Positions 36,520-48,700 of a stretch of DNA of 64,000 nt are shown piece by piece. Both the position numbers and the translations under genes were made by a program. Origin of the DNA: Siphlonurus alternatus (lineage: Eukaryota; Arthropoda; Insecta; Ephemeroptera; Siphlonuridae); NCBI GenBank assembly GCA_949825025.1, contig OX463778.1, positions 2,928,501-2,992,500 on the forward strand, read 5' to 3'. The notes beneath the pieces are model-generated. The model had not been told where the DNA came from and ran no database searches. It saw nothing but the letters and a program-made list of their open reading frames with translations. Each line of letters opens with the position of its first letter. Positions within the stretch are counted from its first letter, which is position 1.

Positions 36520-36960
36520 CAGTGGCGTAACTACAAAATGTGGGCCCGGGAACCAAAAGCACGTTCGGGCCCCTTCACCGCAAAGCGGCGACTCCGGGGA
36601 GGGGGGGGGGGGTGGAAGATACCCGCCGGAGGCGTAAATTTTTAGGAAAAATGGGCGTGGCATTTTTTTTTTTAATTGAGAAAATCACATAATTAATGAA
36701 ATTAGATTTGCGTAATTTTAATAAATTCTTTATTAATTTATTAATAAGTATAACTGCAGATCCGAAATATTATAATCATGGTCACTCCCGGTTTTCATCT
36801 TGCGGCAAACATTTAAAAAGTTTTGTTTACGGAAAAAAAAAGCAATTTTTTTTTTCACGCTCAATTGAAATTTCTTCAACGAGCTGAATTAAAAAGGCTC
36901 CTTTGGTGCACGGGCCCGGGGTCCTTGGCCCCCTCGGCCCCCTCTGTATTTACGCCACTG
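36520..36960. mobile_element. Non-autonomous hAT element (CAGTGGCGTA type)
   Basis: Begins CAGTGGCGTAACTAC and ends GTATTTACGCCACTG. Flanks are GATCCCAA (36512-36519) and GATCCCAC (36961-36968), an 8-bp duplication with one change. CAGTGGCGTA termini are a common hAT end. Internally GC-rich ends around AT-rich sequence, no transposase. Confidence 0.75.
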
Positions 36961-38240
36961 GATCCCACTGTACATTATAGTGAAAATACATTTATTAAGC
37001 TATGATATGAGTATAGCTCTGTCTTTTTCTCAGCCACTTCTTATACTACCCCCCTCCCCCCCATAAAAAGACCCACTCCTGATTTACTTTCAAATAAATT
37101 TCATTTCATTTCTTTACGCCCACTATAGAACGATGAATGGATGTATGATATAACTTTACTTCTTTATTAAATTTTAGCATAAAGAATTTAGCTAAATTAT
37201 ATTTTAAAATTATTGCGTGTTATTTAATTCCAACAAGAACCAGGAAATATTGTAACACAAACTATGATAATCCAAATGTTTATATTAATTTGCCGGGAAA
37301 TTACAATTTATTTAAAATGATTATATATAATCTAATTATTTATATTAAATATTAAAACAGGAAGTTCCGTGTGTTTCCCATGCACAAGTTCAGCTTGATA
37401 AAACTGACGCCTTTTAATTGTATAAACCAAGGCAATGTGGTCAGATAATTTAATCAGTAAGTTGCTCCATAAGCCAGCCAGTTAATATAGTGTTTATATT
37501 TCATAATAAATTATGATTTTTTCCTTGTTTTGATTAATGCTTTTTACCAAGTAAATTTTCCGATTTTTTTTTTATATATATGTATATCCTAATTAAGCCA
37601 TATCAGGCAGCTCTGAAAAATAAAGTGTATTTTTAATTCATGAAAATGTTCCTTATATATAAACAACCATGTTAAATATAAATTAATTTTCTCAATTTTC
37701 CTATAAGTAAAAAACACATGTGAGACTGCCAAATAATGCAAAAGCATGCCAGGCAATTGTACAGAACTTTCTAATATAATAATCATGCTCTCTTCATGTA
37801 AAAAAGAAAAAAAATATATACATAAAAAGATAAATTAAAACAGACTACACATTTGCCTCCCAAATGCTTGACCTGGCTATCATTCATTATATATAATAGA
37901 GGGGCGTGCGTCAGCTAGGGGCGGTGTGGCAGCAAAACGCCCGACCTGAAGCTTCGCCCGGCGCCTACGAAAGGAGGGTGGGGGGGGGGGGGGTGCAATT
38001 TTTTACACTTCAATGTATACGAAATCAATTTGCATGCAGTCCATTGCTCGCTCATTCCTTTCTATAATGATTAATTGAAAATGTTTTTACACCTATAAAA
38101 AATAAAGTACAAATAAATATATGTTATGAAACTGTCCAGTAAAAACATTTAAAATAATATTATACTCATTCCAGATGTATTTTGATAGATGTGCTCCTCA
38201 GCATGGAACCGATACAATTAAAAAAAAAAATCCATCTCTC

Positions 38241-38604
38241 ATTAAGGGTAAGGTAACGCCACCAATGTTAAAAAAAAATCCCTCACACAAAAATTCTGAA
38301 AAAAAAAATAAAATGTTCTCCTCTACACCCCCTATCAGTAGCTAAAATATCATCATGCAGGTATACAAATTCGATCTAGTTTTTGAGTTATGAATTTTTA
38401 AAGTTGACTACTTTAACATGGAGAAATGGAACTCCCATGTTCAATTAGTCAACTTTAAAAATTCATAACTCAAAAACTTCGAATTTGCGTATACCTGATA
38501 TTTTAGCTACTGATAGGGGGTGTAGAGGAGAACATTTTAATTTTTTTTCAGAATTTTTGTGTGAGGGACTTTTTTTAACATTGGTGGCGTTACCTTACCC
38601 TTAA
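38241..38604. repeat. Palindromic element
   Basis: TTAAGGGTAAGGTAACGCCA pairs with TGGCGTTACCTTACCCTTAA; inner arms GTTCTCCTCTACACCCCCTA and AGTTGACTACTTTAA also pair. About 364 bp, no coding content. Confidence 0.8.
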
Positions 38605-38701
38605 TTAAGTTCTTCAGAAAAAAATCAAATTCAGACTGAACATGTACAAGAGGCTATATTAATTAATTATAATAATTTGTATATGCAGTATATATACCTG
38701 C

Positions 38702-39165
38702 ATGACAAACCCCCTCGATTTATTCGTAAAACTTTATGAATAGGTACATGCATGGTTATGAAAAAATAATTATAGTGATATATATTACACGAGATTAAAC
38801 AAAAAACGTGTAAAATAATTTTCTTACCAAACCAATTTCTTGTGAACAAATTAAGAAAATCTTGAGTGTTAAATTGTTATGAATTAACATTAATTTATAA
38901 TATATCGGTTGATCTGTATAAAAATAAAATTACTAATAAAAAATCTATTTTATTTATTATTATATATCATGTACGAGTTTTCTGTATTTTCTCACAGGAA
39001 ATTAATTGGTTCCGTAATAATAACAAAAAAATTAACATTATTTGGTTAAAGCTCGAGTCATCACTATGTGTAATTTGTATCGTAACCACCCATGACATGA
39101 TAGAACTATATAGATAACCACCTATCCATGAACTTTCTTTGAATAAATCGAGGGGATTTGTCACG
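38702..39165. repeat. TIR element, about 460 bp
   Basis: Imperfect terminal inverted repeats of about 50 bases: TGACAAACCCCCTCGATTTA at the left and TAAATCGAGGGGATTTGTCA at the right. AT-rich interior without a recognisable protein. Confidence 0.6.
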
Positions 39166-39706
39166 TATAAGGCCCTTTATCTTCATAGAAATTTGCATGG
39201 ACCCGGTTGTTAATTTTATACTGTCTAATGGGTTTTAAAAATTTTAAAGCACTAAAATAAAAAGGCCTACATCTAGCAGGCCGAGGGTGAGAACCATGCA
39301 CGGAATGGGCCACGGCTGGACCGCAGTAGCCACCAGAACGGGCCAAAATTAAAAGTATCTGACGTAAATGAAGCGTTCACTCAGGCTTTGGATTTTTTTA
39401 AAATTTTAAATACATTTTTTTATATATAATTTTTCTACAGCCTGCAAAGACCCGGCCGTGGGACCCGCCACGGCCGCAGTCTCCTTTTTTTTTTTTAAAT
39501 CCCCATAAAATGATTGCAGCACGTGTTTTGTGTCATTTGTGTCACTCATCGGTCGTTTTAAATTTAAAAAAAAAAAAAGAAAAAGAAAAAGAAAAAAAAA
39601 CTGCATGACTACGCCTCTGTGTCTATTGAGGTCTCATCTAACAAAGTAAGTCGTGATTTTAAAATATGACTAAAAAAAAACGTCTGTCAGTAAGAGCCAA
39701 TATAGC

Positions 39707-41620
39707 CAGGCACGGACTGGCCTACCGATCCACCGAGCATGGGTCGGTGGGCCGCGGCAAAAGTGGGCCGCCGGGGCAAATGTGGGCCGCCGGTCAGAAA
39801 GAAAAAAAAAAGGGTAAAAGGGAGAAAAGAAAAAGACGGAGAAAAAAAGAGGGAAATGAAAAGAAAATGACAACAAAAACCAATGGAATTAAAGAGCACT
39901 GTCTTACATAAATTGATCAAGGATCGAATTAGAGGGAATGAAAGTGCATGCATCAGCTTTATTTGTGGGATGAAGAAGACACTATGTATATTATATGTAC
40001 TTTTTTTTTTAGTAGTCTAGCCCAGCTAGGTTTCAATTATTTCCGCGATCTTTTAAATTTCGTGTTTAAATTTAATATTTCGCCTTATATCATATTATAA
40101 TCAGAACTTTCTTAGTGCTCTGGTCTTATATTTTATGAAATTAAGCATCATGCATTTAAAATCAAGCGCTATGAAATAATGAGTTAAGAGAAAAAAAATT
40201 ATCCATGTGATTGAGATTTATGACTTGTATTTTATTTATTTATTATTTTTTTTTTTTTTTAAATACTGGTGTATAATCTAAATTTATATATTTTACCGCA
40301 AAAAAGAGGAACTATTTATAACAAATTACAATAGCATACCCGATAGCTAGATGCGAGTACTCGACCTCAGACTTACCAAAACTAAAACAAAAAGAGGTGA
40401 TCCTTCAATTTTCCTGCAGGTGCAGGCTCTGCATGCATCACAATTTATACAATATTCTGAATAAAGCAACATTTATTTTTTTTTCCCTGGTTAGGTTTAT
40501 TTTTTAACTATAGATGCTGGCGTATTTAATTTGGCGCATTTCTATTCTTATAATCATTATCACTAAGCAATTAAATTTTCAATTGAAAGACGAATAAAAA
40601 TATTTACAGCAGCAAGTAAATTGTACGTGGGTCTTGCATAAAGTAAAGTTTAAAAATAAATCTAATAATAATTAAAATTAACTGTTGCTCCCAATCAAAT
40701 ACTTCATGAATATTAGTAAATAAAAATTTTCAGTAAAATACTTTGCATTTACCTTGAAAAAAGGATTCAATTAAAATAAGCAATTTGCAGTAAATATAAA
40801 AAAAATTGAACTTAAATAAAGTAATAGAGAAAGAAATTAAACATTCTCTTAATTATCAGTTTGCTTGAAAAATATATACTCTCACAATTAAACTTCTAAT
40901 AAATTTTTAAATTAATTAACATTGTATTTATTTGGAATCCAAAATCCTTATATATAATTTCTCCAGTGAACATTTAATCTACATACACGATTCTTGAATA
41001 TTTCGAGCTCTCAAAGGTATAATTCTGCTATTTTTTTATTTCCCTCCCCCATATTATATGCTGGTATACTCCCGAATCAAGGAAGTATTTATATTAATTT
41101 ATAATGTAATTAACCGTGGCCAAACTAATTGTTGGCTTTTAAAAATCACAAATAGTTATTATTTAAATGCAACAATTTAACACAAAATTTAAAATTTAAG
41201 CAAATGCAGTGAATTTAGCAGTAATGCTTTTTAGAAAAAAATATATTTAATTAAGGAATCGAAATTAAGGAGAGATTGAGTTCTATAATATACTTCTTAA
41301 TTTCGTTTTTAAAAAAATATAGGAAATTTATATACGTATCACTAGATTTGATTAATTAAGATTTAATACTTAGCATATTATAATATAGTAAATATTAATT
41401 GCAGCTAATATTAAAATTTAATTGAAGCTATTTAGTGTAATTTTTAAAAAAATTAGTGAAATTTAGTAAAAATTCTAGTGAAAACCTAAAAAAAATCGCG
41501 CCTGCGGCGGGCTACTGGGGGGCTCCGCCCCCCAGACCCCCCTTTGGAGTGTTAGTCCCCGCCTATGTGGGCCGTCGTTCTTTCTCGCTCGGTGGGCCGT
41601 TTTGGCCCAGTCCGTGCCTG
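39707..41620. mobile_element. 1.9-kb non-autonomous hAT element
   Basis: Terminal inverted repeats CAGGCACGGACTGGCC / GGCCCAGTCCGTGCCTG are flanked by the identical octamer AATATAGC (39699-39706 and 41621-41628). GC-rich subterminal regions with GGGTCGGTGGGCCG-type blocks enclose about 1.6 kb of AT-rich sequence. No transposase frame, so it depends on an enzyme encoded elsewhere. Confidence 0.85.
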
Positions 41621-43253
41621 AATATAGCTATAGGACTCCTTGTGATACGGTATATCATTTCTATATTTTTAAAACAAAAGTTAACAAAAACGCTCTGTGA
41701 TGACTAAATATAATTATTGTGAGTGACCTAAGGGGTTCCACTTGGCTCTGGATCTGACCCATGTAATATCTAATGCTCAAGTATGTCTCGATACGTATAT
41801 TAACTCTATGGTCTCGATGACGGTGCATTGTTGCGTCATCAGGTTCCAGTCAATCAGGGGGGCGTGTGCAGTCTCGCTCCAGCGTGCGATGACTCACCAC
41901 TCGCCGTGTCTGCAGAGGGATGAGTAACCGGAAGACGCGCGTGAATCGCGTGATGAGCAGGCTTCAAGTCAGCTGATTTTGCGGTGTTCGCCAAAGATAA
42001 ACGGTGTTCGCACCGTTCTATCTAAACCTATGTAAAAAAAAAAAAAAAAACGAAATTGCTTTTTTGGCATTAACGTAATTTTTTAGAGAAAACTGAGCTT
42101 TATATCAGAAGATCCTAGGGGTAAGAGATGTTTTCAAATTAATAGCTTTAATAATTACTTATATATAAGAAAAAATTTAAATTTTCTAGCATTCCTTCAA
42201 TATCGTCGCTTCAATATTGCATGGCGAGAGTTTTCATTTTTGAGGTAAAAGTTTATTAATATAATAAGTAATACTTACTAAATTAATGTTGATGCTATAT
42301 TAATATATCTATGTATTTTTTTGTAATGTATACATCAATAATTATCACATGAATGAGAGGTGTTGCATCCCTCTTTTTGTAACGCGGGCCAACGCAGTCC
42401 TCTGCAATTAAAGTGACGCTAATTTATTCTATCGCGCCATACGTAATTAAATATTATATTATAATTAAGAAAACAACGCAATTGGACACTTACAATTAGT
42501 ACAATTAATTGAAAGCAAAAACCATAAGTAATATGCTCAGTCAGGTCCAATAAGAGCTGTTAAGTGAATTAAATATTTCACTTGTGTATGACAGTACCCT
42601 ATAATACAAAGGGTTCAGTTGAAGCAGAAAAAAAATAAAAACCTTCTTGGCACTGTCTGCCTCTGATGACGTCACAAAGACATCTGGTGGACCCGTGGAT
42701 TTTACCTGAGTGCCATTGTTTTGATATCGGAGCGTTGCTATTACTGGTTGAAGTACACGTGTAGTTGAGTCATACTGGCTGTAACGAGAAGGATTTCAAT
42801 GTACTCTTGGTTCTTGATGAGGTCAAATCAATGTCTTGCAGAAATAAAGGTCCTGGCCTTCCACAGTCGACCCCAGCTGCATGACATTAGATGGTTTTCC
42901 CCAACAGAGGTCCAATCGCAGCTTCCAACCTTATCATCTCGATGTCATAGGCCACAATCAATTTAATATAAAATATATAACATATTATGCTGCATAAAAT
43001 ATAATTATGTTGTATATAATAATTATGATGCGGCGCGCTCGCTCACATATATTTATATTGTGTATTATATCCTTTCCTCTATTATAAATTTAATCCGCAA
43101 AACAAATCTCCAATTTAACATATATCTCGCCTTCTCGTCTTTTTTCCTCGTAATTTGAACGCCGAAAAAAAAAAAAAAAAAAGGAGAAGACGAATTGGAC
43201 GAGATTATTACGCCTGCTTTCTTATTATTGAAAAAGAAATGTAATATTACGTT

Positions 43254-43258
43254 TATAT

Positions 43259-43305
<47 letters not shown>

Positions 43306-43307
43306 TT
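43254..43307. repeat. (TTTA)n microsatellite
   Basis: About 13 uninterrupted ATTT/TTTA units. Confidence 0.95.
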
Positions 43308-44175
43308 ACGTTTATATAGGTGATGGATTATTATATTTATTATAAATTATAATATACAATAGAAAGTAATGCATAGTAGTTTTCAGCGTTCAAAAGTTAT
43401 ATAAACCTGCATTATAAATAATAAATAAACGTTATAGGACTGAAAGACGCATTAATTAATAAATTTAGTTTCACTGATCTTCTTTTCCATTGTTTTCATC
43501 ATTGGGTCGATGCGAAGTTTTTATTTTTAAATATAATGTGCATTTTGTTCATACGTTCAATTGTAGGTGTATAATGCAATTTTTTTAAATATATAAAAAT
43601 AATAAAAGGTTTTTAAATATTATCTCCATTTATAATTTATATTTAAATTAGTCAATTATTTATTCAAATAGTGTCATATTCTATGTTATGATATGTAATA
43701 TTATCATGTTATTTATGAAATCTATAAAACACACTGCATGAAATACATAATATGTATCTATTTTTTTTTTTTTTTACTTCCCTATTGAACGCACATATAC
43801 ATAATAATATACAATATAGTGTACTGCATGTATGTTATTATATTGTGATACATAATCTTCTATAATATACTGCCCCGTTATATATACTCTGTATATTAAT
43901 TATACTGCATCATTTGTAATAAATTGTAATTCAGAAAACATATGGTTTTATATAATGCTCCAGCAACAATATATAAAGCTTTCTTATAGTTGTGATAGAT
44001 ATTTGCAATGTAAAGTTGAGCTCTGAATATAATATATTTAGTGTAATCTAGCTGCGCACTCTTGCTCACTTCAGAATAAATGCATCAAAGAATTAAAAGT
44101 CCGCGTCATCAGAACTATAAACACGGTGGCGCTCTACTTCTTGCTGCAGGTACGTGCAAGTCGTGACGCAAGTTG

Positions 44176-44221
44176 TGACGTCAGCAGTATGACGTCACTC
44201 CACTTACAGTTAGTGACGTCA
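44176..44221 (+). promoter_or_regulatory. Cluster of three palindromic CRE sites
   Basis: TGACGTCA occurs three times in 46 bp (44176-44183, 44190-44197, 44214-44221), with a TGACGCAA half-match just before. The surrounding 300 bases are less AT-rich than the region. It lies 1.5 kb upstream of the ETS start codon and could be a distal promoter or enhancer for CREB/ATF factors. Motif evidence only. Confidence 0.4.
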
Positions 44222-44823
44222 TAGCGTGAACCAAATGTCCTCACTTTTCCCCGTGCACTCACGAATCTCACGATAATAATGCACTCCTCGGAGGTCAAGG
44301 ACAAACTTGTTCGCCGGTGTGCTGGATGCTGGATCTCGTTGTTTGTAAACAAATGATTATTTGTTGTTGTTCGTGATATTAATAGGGGCTTGGAGGGGGG
44401 GGGGGACCTTCCTGCAAGAATTTGGGGATCTATGTGGGCAATTTAATGGGTGCCATGGGGGACATGCTACGCACTAATCTATAGCTACCTTTTATTATAG
44501 CAACCTTACCCTATATCGGGACTGTGACTATTTAATGGGACTTTCTATAATAGAGTATAAGAGTCTATTATAGGGAGAATTGATTAATTGACTGCTGCTG
44601 AAATGATCTAAATCAAGAAGTTAAGTGTGAAAATAATGTTGGGTGGAATTATATGAGGGGCGCTGCCGATGAACATGATTATATTATATGTATATATTAT
44701 AATTTTTTGTCGTACACAATTATAGCTTAATATTTTGAATAATTAAGGAATGCACTAAAAAATGTGTAGTACAATAATTTTTGGTTTGTTTATTTATTAT
44801 TCTTTTATATTTTGGTTGTACTA

Positions 44824-44970
44824 AGGGGCATTCACAATAAAGCCTTAAGGACACATTTAAGGCTCAATTATTTAGGACCAGAAATTTTGGGTCTAAAAAA
44901 CACGTCTATAAAATCAAGCTTTAAATTATCGAGCCTTAAATGTGGCCTTAAGACTTTGTGAATGACCCTT
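44824..44970. repeat. Foldback element
   Basis: GGGGCATTCACAATAAAGCC and complement AAGACTTTGTGAATGACCC bound about 145 bp; inner arms AAATTTAAGGCTC-type also pair. Confidence 0.65.
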
Positions 44971-45096
44971 ACTGTACATTGATAAAACAAGCATCAACAT
45001 AAAAACAAGCATTTTTTTCCTTATAACATAATTATATATCTAAAGATAAGAAATGGTGAGAAAAGAGCTAGGAACTATATAATGTAAAATACAAAA

Positions 45097-45098
<2 letters not shown>

Positions 45099-45130
<32 letters not shown>
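45099..45130. repeat. (TA)n microsatellite
   Basis: Uninterrupted TA run of about 32 bp. Confidence 0.95.
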
Positions 45131-45133
<3 letters not shown>

Positions 45134-45497
45134 AACAGTATAACCGGCATGTATTTACTTATATTATATGTACATATAATGAATTTTTTTAAACAATTAA
45201 ATAATTTTAATTTCTTTATTTAATTCAGTAAATTATATTATTTCATATTGATTCTAACACATTTTGATGTATTTTTAAATTATTTCATTTGTTTATCCTT
45301 TGATAACGATGAGATTCATATCAGAAGAGAGATAATTTAAATAAATTAATATTCTTGGTATACCAAAATAAATAACACGGTGAATCACCGAGTTCCTTAA
45401 CATATCTCTTATGAGAGAGACGCTAGCAAACAAAATTGCTTCCGAGGAAATAGCGGGGAGAGAAGAAGAGAAGATTTGAAACCCGGCCAAGCAATCT

Positions 45498-45531
45498 GAT
45501 TGGTCATGACGTCACCACTACTTCAACCAAT
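45498..45531 (+). promoter_or_regulatory. CCAAT-CRE-CCAAT block upstream of ETS exon 1
   Basis: GATTGG (45498-45503), TGACGTCA (45507-45514) and CCAAT (45527-45531) are packed in 34 bp about 190 bp before the first ETS start codon. Inverted and direct NF-Y sites flanking a CREB/ATF site are typical of a TATA-less core promoter. Inference from motifs and position. Confidence 0.5.
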
Positions 45532-45721
45532 CACAAGACACAAGTAGCTAAAAGCGGGGAAACCCGATTGTGCGACTGTATGCAAGAAAGATCTATCTAC
45601 ATTCAATTTAATAGTAAGTAGTGCCGTTCTTACATTTTATTAAGTTGTAGTGAGAGGTTCAAGCTACACATGTGATGTGTATATTTCGTGAGACGGCGGT
45701 ACTAACCCGCACAGACTTCTC

Positions 45722-48700
45722 ATGCCTCCCGTGGTAGGCACATCGTTTGCAGAGTGGTCCTCAGCGATGGGCGCGCACCTACGTGAACACCAAGAGGACG
45801 AAGGCCCACACAACCACGTGTTCCTCAGCAGTGCGGCGCTACCAAACAACTCCTCTCCGCAGCCTGCAGGGTTCCATGGGGTAAGTTCTTATTTACATGT
45901 TTTTTTTATATTAATTAAGTGCACCTTACTGAAAATCTCTTACATAACAAGATTAATTCAAGTAATTAATTATAATTGTTTACATAAACAATAAGATTCG
46001 AGATCTAATATAAAATATATGTTAATTAAGAAATTAGTTCTGTTATTTGAAATTTCTTACTGCCTGGAACATTAAATTCTTATACTTTAAAAATTCAGTA
46101 CAATAAAAGAATTGCTTGGCAATTTTCTGTAAGGGTGCTCCAATATAGTTCGAAGCATAATTAAAATATCATTAAAGTTATGACAAGTGTGTGCAGTTTC
46201 AGTTCAGTTTAAAAGGTTTTTATTTTATTAAAAAACGCATTATAATACATACACATAGTCGAGTCAGATATATAAAAATATATATTCATTCAAACCAACC
46301 TTGATTATTTTTAAAATATTCAGAGACAGATTTTTAGCAACGTGAGGTTAGGCAACTTGTTCAGCCCCAAAGCGGAGCGGGTTGCATACATTGCGCAACA
46401 AAATAACTTTTTTTAATCGCGTCGACATAATGTGTAACGGCATCACCATGGAAATTAATATAACAATAAATTGAATAATTTTTACAAGCAAATCGAGAAG
46501 AATTTGTTACATTTTTGGTTTCATAAACAATAATATTCAATCATTTTTGTTCCTCCTATTTCTTAAACGATTAAATATGAATCTAGTTTTACGCCAAATG
46601 TATTAATTGGGGTAAATTTGGTATTTGCCGACAATTCTGGCCCAAGCCTTATCACCAAGTCGGCCCAAGAGTCCATGGCAAATAGATATAACAACAATAA
46701 CAACTATATACTTAATTGGGAGACGAGAACATGTAAAATCAATATTTTATTTTCAAAGAGTGTCGTTACGATTTATTTTGTAAGTTGATTTCTCTATCAA
46801 TCATTATGTTATAAATAAAGATATATAAAGCCATCAGAACTTAATACCACTAATCATGTGTATAAGCCAGGTAGAAAAAATATTGGTTGAATGAATTTTA
46901 AATTAGTGTATAATGCTTTAGTTACTTTATACACTTAAAATATATTCAGGGATTAATGTACTAAAAAAATGTAAACAATGAAAAAATAAAACAACTGGCA
47001 ACAATATGCAAATAGGCATAAGACTTATATCCGCTACCATGATAAAATGCAAGAGATTTTCTCTTTATTTCAATGCATGCATTGATCAATTAAATAAAAA
47101 AAACAAAATATCAATGGATTTTATGAAGAATAGAATAAGCTTCCTAATTAAAAAAAAAATCGTAATGATATATTTAATAACGCTAAGCTGACATAATTAA
47201 ATTTAACCCCGCCCAAAAATCGATTGTAGACTCCCAGTTTATATTCATTGCCCCCCCCCCCCCAATTGATCAAGGAAAATGTGAAAATGTGTAGCAAAAT
47301 AAACCTACCGTACCGTCCGCCGCTTACGGTAGACAGGTTATTCTCGCTGGACGACCGAAATTTCCGAGGAGGAAAAAGTACCTCAAAGTGGGTCAATTTA
47401 TGTACAGTATCACAAACCTTAGTTTACGTATGGAAGACATTTTGAATAGAAAATAGTACCGTTTTGCGTTACGACCTTCATTTTTTAACGATAGGCGCTC
47501 GATTAGAAAAAAACATCACATCCCTAGTTTAGTTTGCCGGTTTATGAGAACGCCACGGCCGTGGGCGCGGCAATCCGCTTGCCTATAAGCGGCCATCCCA
47601 AGTATCTAATATACTTTTAACCTATTATTAGTACTGACATCATGGTTTAATGTTCATTAATTTAGCGAACTTTAAAACCAGAACAGAAAAGGCACAGAAA
47701 CGTCACAGGAGCTCGAAATCGATTAATTAAATCGAACCGAATCGAACTTAACCGATCAGCTGAGCTGAAAAAAGGCGTTCGTTTTAAAATAAAAGACAGA
47801 TCGGAATATACGTCTATATACGCCTCCAGAAAGCTATAATAAATCCAGAATGTTACTTTTAAATGCGTAAGGGTGCCTATTTTTTTTAATTTCACCACTT
47901 TTTTTTAAGTTTTTAGCATTTTTGGTGTCGACGTGTTGTCACAACAGCGGCTCCATGCGGCCCCACTGGCCCCAGGCTTTCGTCTGGAAGAGGTGCAAAG
48001 TGGTCGAAGTGGTGGCGACGCGATTTTGAAATCAAATTAAACTTACTTTTTTATACTTTTTTCCAATAGTTATACATATTATAGAAGCATGTAATATTTT
48101 TAAAAAATTCCATAGTTTAAAATAACCTTGTTGTGGGACATTTTTAAAAAATTAAGATTACTACGCCTTGGCGACGTCTAGTCTGTGATCTCAGGCGTAA
48201 TCTAAGGCTTGTTTAACTGTACTACACATTAAAATTCAGAGCCTATTATTACAAGATTTATCTTATTACATCTTTACAAATATCTCACCCTGTGCATGAG
48301 TCTCACCCGAGACTTAAGAAACGAAATCTGATGTGGAAAAAAATAATAATAATAATAATAATAATAATCTGGACATCAGTAAACGTGCTGAATTATTTAA
48401 CTATAATTAAATTTAATTTTTTCTGTTACATTTTAATTATATTTCATTAACAAAAATCGATGAATGCCTGATAATTATTAATATATATTCCCCAAGCAAA
48501 AAGATTGAAGCTATTATATTATATTAATTAAAAGAGTCATTTTAAGCGTCTCGCGCGAAAATAAGAAAATTATTACGAAATTTAAATTTGCTGGTAAAAA
48601 TCTTATCCGCCTCTGTATATATTCTGAAGAAATTAATTAAAATAAAAATTATTTGAAAATTCGAAATCACATAAAAATTATACAATAATAAAATAATTAT

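Larger units (their letters stand above)
30527..45721. other. 15-kb gene-poor, repeat-rich region
   Basis: I recognise no protein-coding or RNA gene on either strand between the gap and the ETS first exon. The sequence is AT-rich with poly-A/T and poly-G/C runs, several palindromic elements, three hAT-like elements with target duplications, and (near 42640-42970) a GC-richer unassigned stretch. Small open frames (60-120 codons) lack family resemblance and mostly overlap repeats. Confidence 0.6.

Noticed and set aside
36301..36663. Overlapping frames of about 110-120 codons on both strands
   Set aside because: They overlap the hAT element and its poly-G tract and resemble nothing known.
45293..45490. 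65-codon minus-strand frame next to the ETS promoter block
   Set aside because: Short, no homology, no splice or start context; probably chance.
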